DNA from: an uncultured Lachnospiraceae bacterium
GTDB lineage: Bacteria > Bacillota > Clostridia > Lachnospirales > Lachnospiraceae
Length of the DNA: 64,000 nt
Direction of reading: 5' to 3'
Assembly (NCBI GenBank): GCA_910584685.1
Contig: CAJUAO010000003.1
Span: 124,001 to 188,000, forward strand
In this document: positions 63,896 to 64,000 of the stretch, piece after piece
Layout: each line of letters opens with the position of its first letter
How positions within the stretch are numbered: position 1 is the stretch's first letter
Made by a program: the position numbers and the translations under genes
The notes under the pieces: model-generated
What the model was told of the DNA's origin: nothing
What the model saw: the letters and a program-made list of their open reading frames with translations, nothing else
The model's database searches: none

Positions 63896-64000
63896 CTACT
63901 TAACAAACTTGTAGTAAGCTTCGTTCCATTTTAATTCATTCTTTAACGCATGAATGTTTGTGTTCTCGTCAATGATTACGCTCTCAATACCCATAGCGCT
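63896..64000 (-). CDS. araA: L-arabinose isomerase, C-terminal 34 residues (cut by window edge)
   Basis: Open from the window edge to a TAG at 63896-63898. The visible residues, including GIESVIIDENT and KNELKWNEAYYKFVK, match the AraA C-terminus (the R/K-W-N-E-x-Y-Y ending). It converts L-arabinose to L-ribulose. It lies upstream of the kinase and epimerase on the same strand. Confidence 0.85.
   Translation of the reverse strand, partial: SAMGIESVIIDENTNIHALKNELKWNEAYYKFVK

Overview
The window looks like low-GC Firmicutes DNA, most likely a gut Lachnospiraceae (Clostridia). AT-rich intergenic regions, AGGAGG ribosome sites, near-consensus sigma-A promoters, LytTR regulators, an arabinose operon and no outer-membrane biogenesis genes support this. 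The species cannot be named from sequence alone. Almost everything reads on the minus strand.

Layout: (1) 1-1975, two divergent paralogous LytTR regulators. (2) 2097-20021, a Wzx/Wzy-type surface polysaccharide operon. It reads from an initiation module (CapD/PglF-like dehydratase, DegT aminotransferase, sugar-phosphate transferase) through UDP-sugar dehydrogenase and epimerase, three glycosyltransferases, polymerase and flippase, to two tandem MBOAT/SGNH O-acylation pairs. Nine-base C tracts lie in one MBOAT gene and upstream of the operon promoter. (3) 20441-26982, a DUF4157 protein on the plus strand with an amidoligase-like C-terminal region (candidate effector), glmS, an AlbA/Schlafen-type regulator, and a second candidate effector with deaminase-like motifs. 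(4) 27038-57110, a single-direction, closely packed contractile injection system (CIS, Afp/PVC/eCIS lineage) locus. (5) 57354-60947, UDP-galactopyranose mutase and a GGDEF/degenerate-EAL/LamG protein. (6) 61371-64000, araD, a ribulokinase-like kinase and the 3' end of araA.

The CIS locus encodes an AAA+ ATPase, DUF4255 tail terminator, an eCIS-conserved RNRYYSGK protein, PAAR-like tip, sheath, two tubes, small assembly proteins, a 1000-residue-class repeat protein at the tape-measure position, tube/baseplate adaptor, gpD- and gpV-like spike, gp25, two J-like baseplate proteins and a gpI-like protein. Inserted in it is a four-gene envelope module: a cytosolic/C-terminal-TM protein, a MORN-repeat TM protein, a secreted TolC-like helical protein, and a long single-TM protein. 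The operon ends with a STAS protein, a Cache-HAMP-SpoIIE phosphatase-HATPase fusion and the deaminase-like protein.

My reading (inference) is a CIS that is fixed in, or passes through, a Gram-positive envelope and is controlled by a partner-switch sensor, with two candidate enzymatic effectors nearby. I saw no holin or endolysin for lytic release and no recognisable tail fibre. The envelope module and the two-array repeat protein are the least familiar parts of the window.
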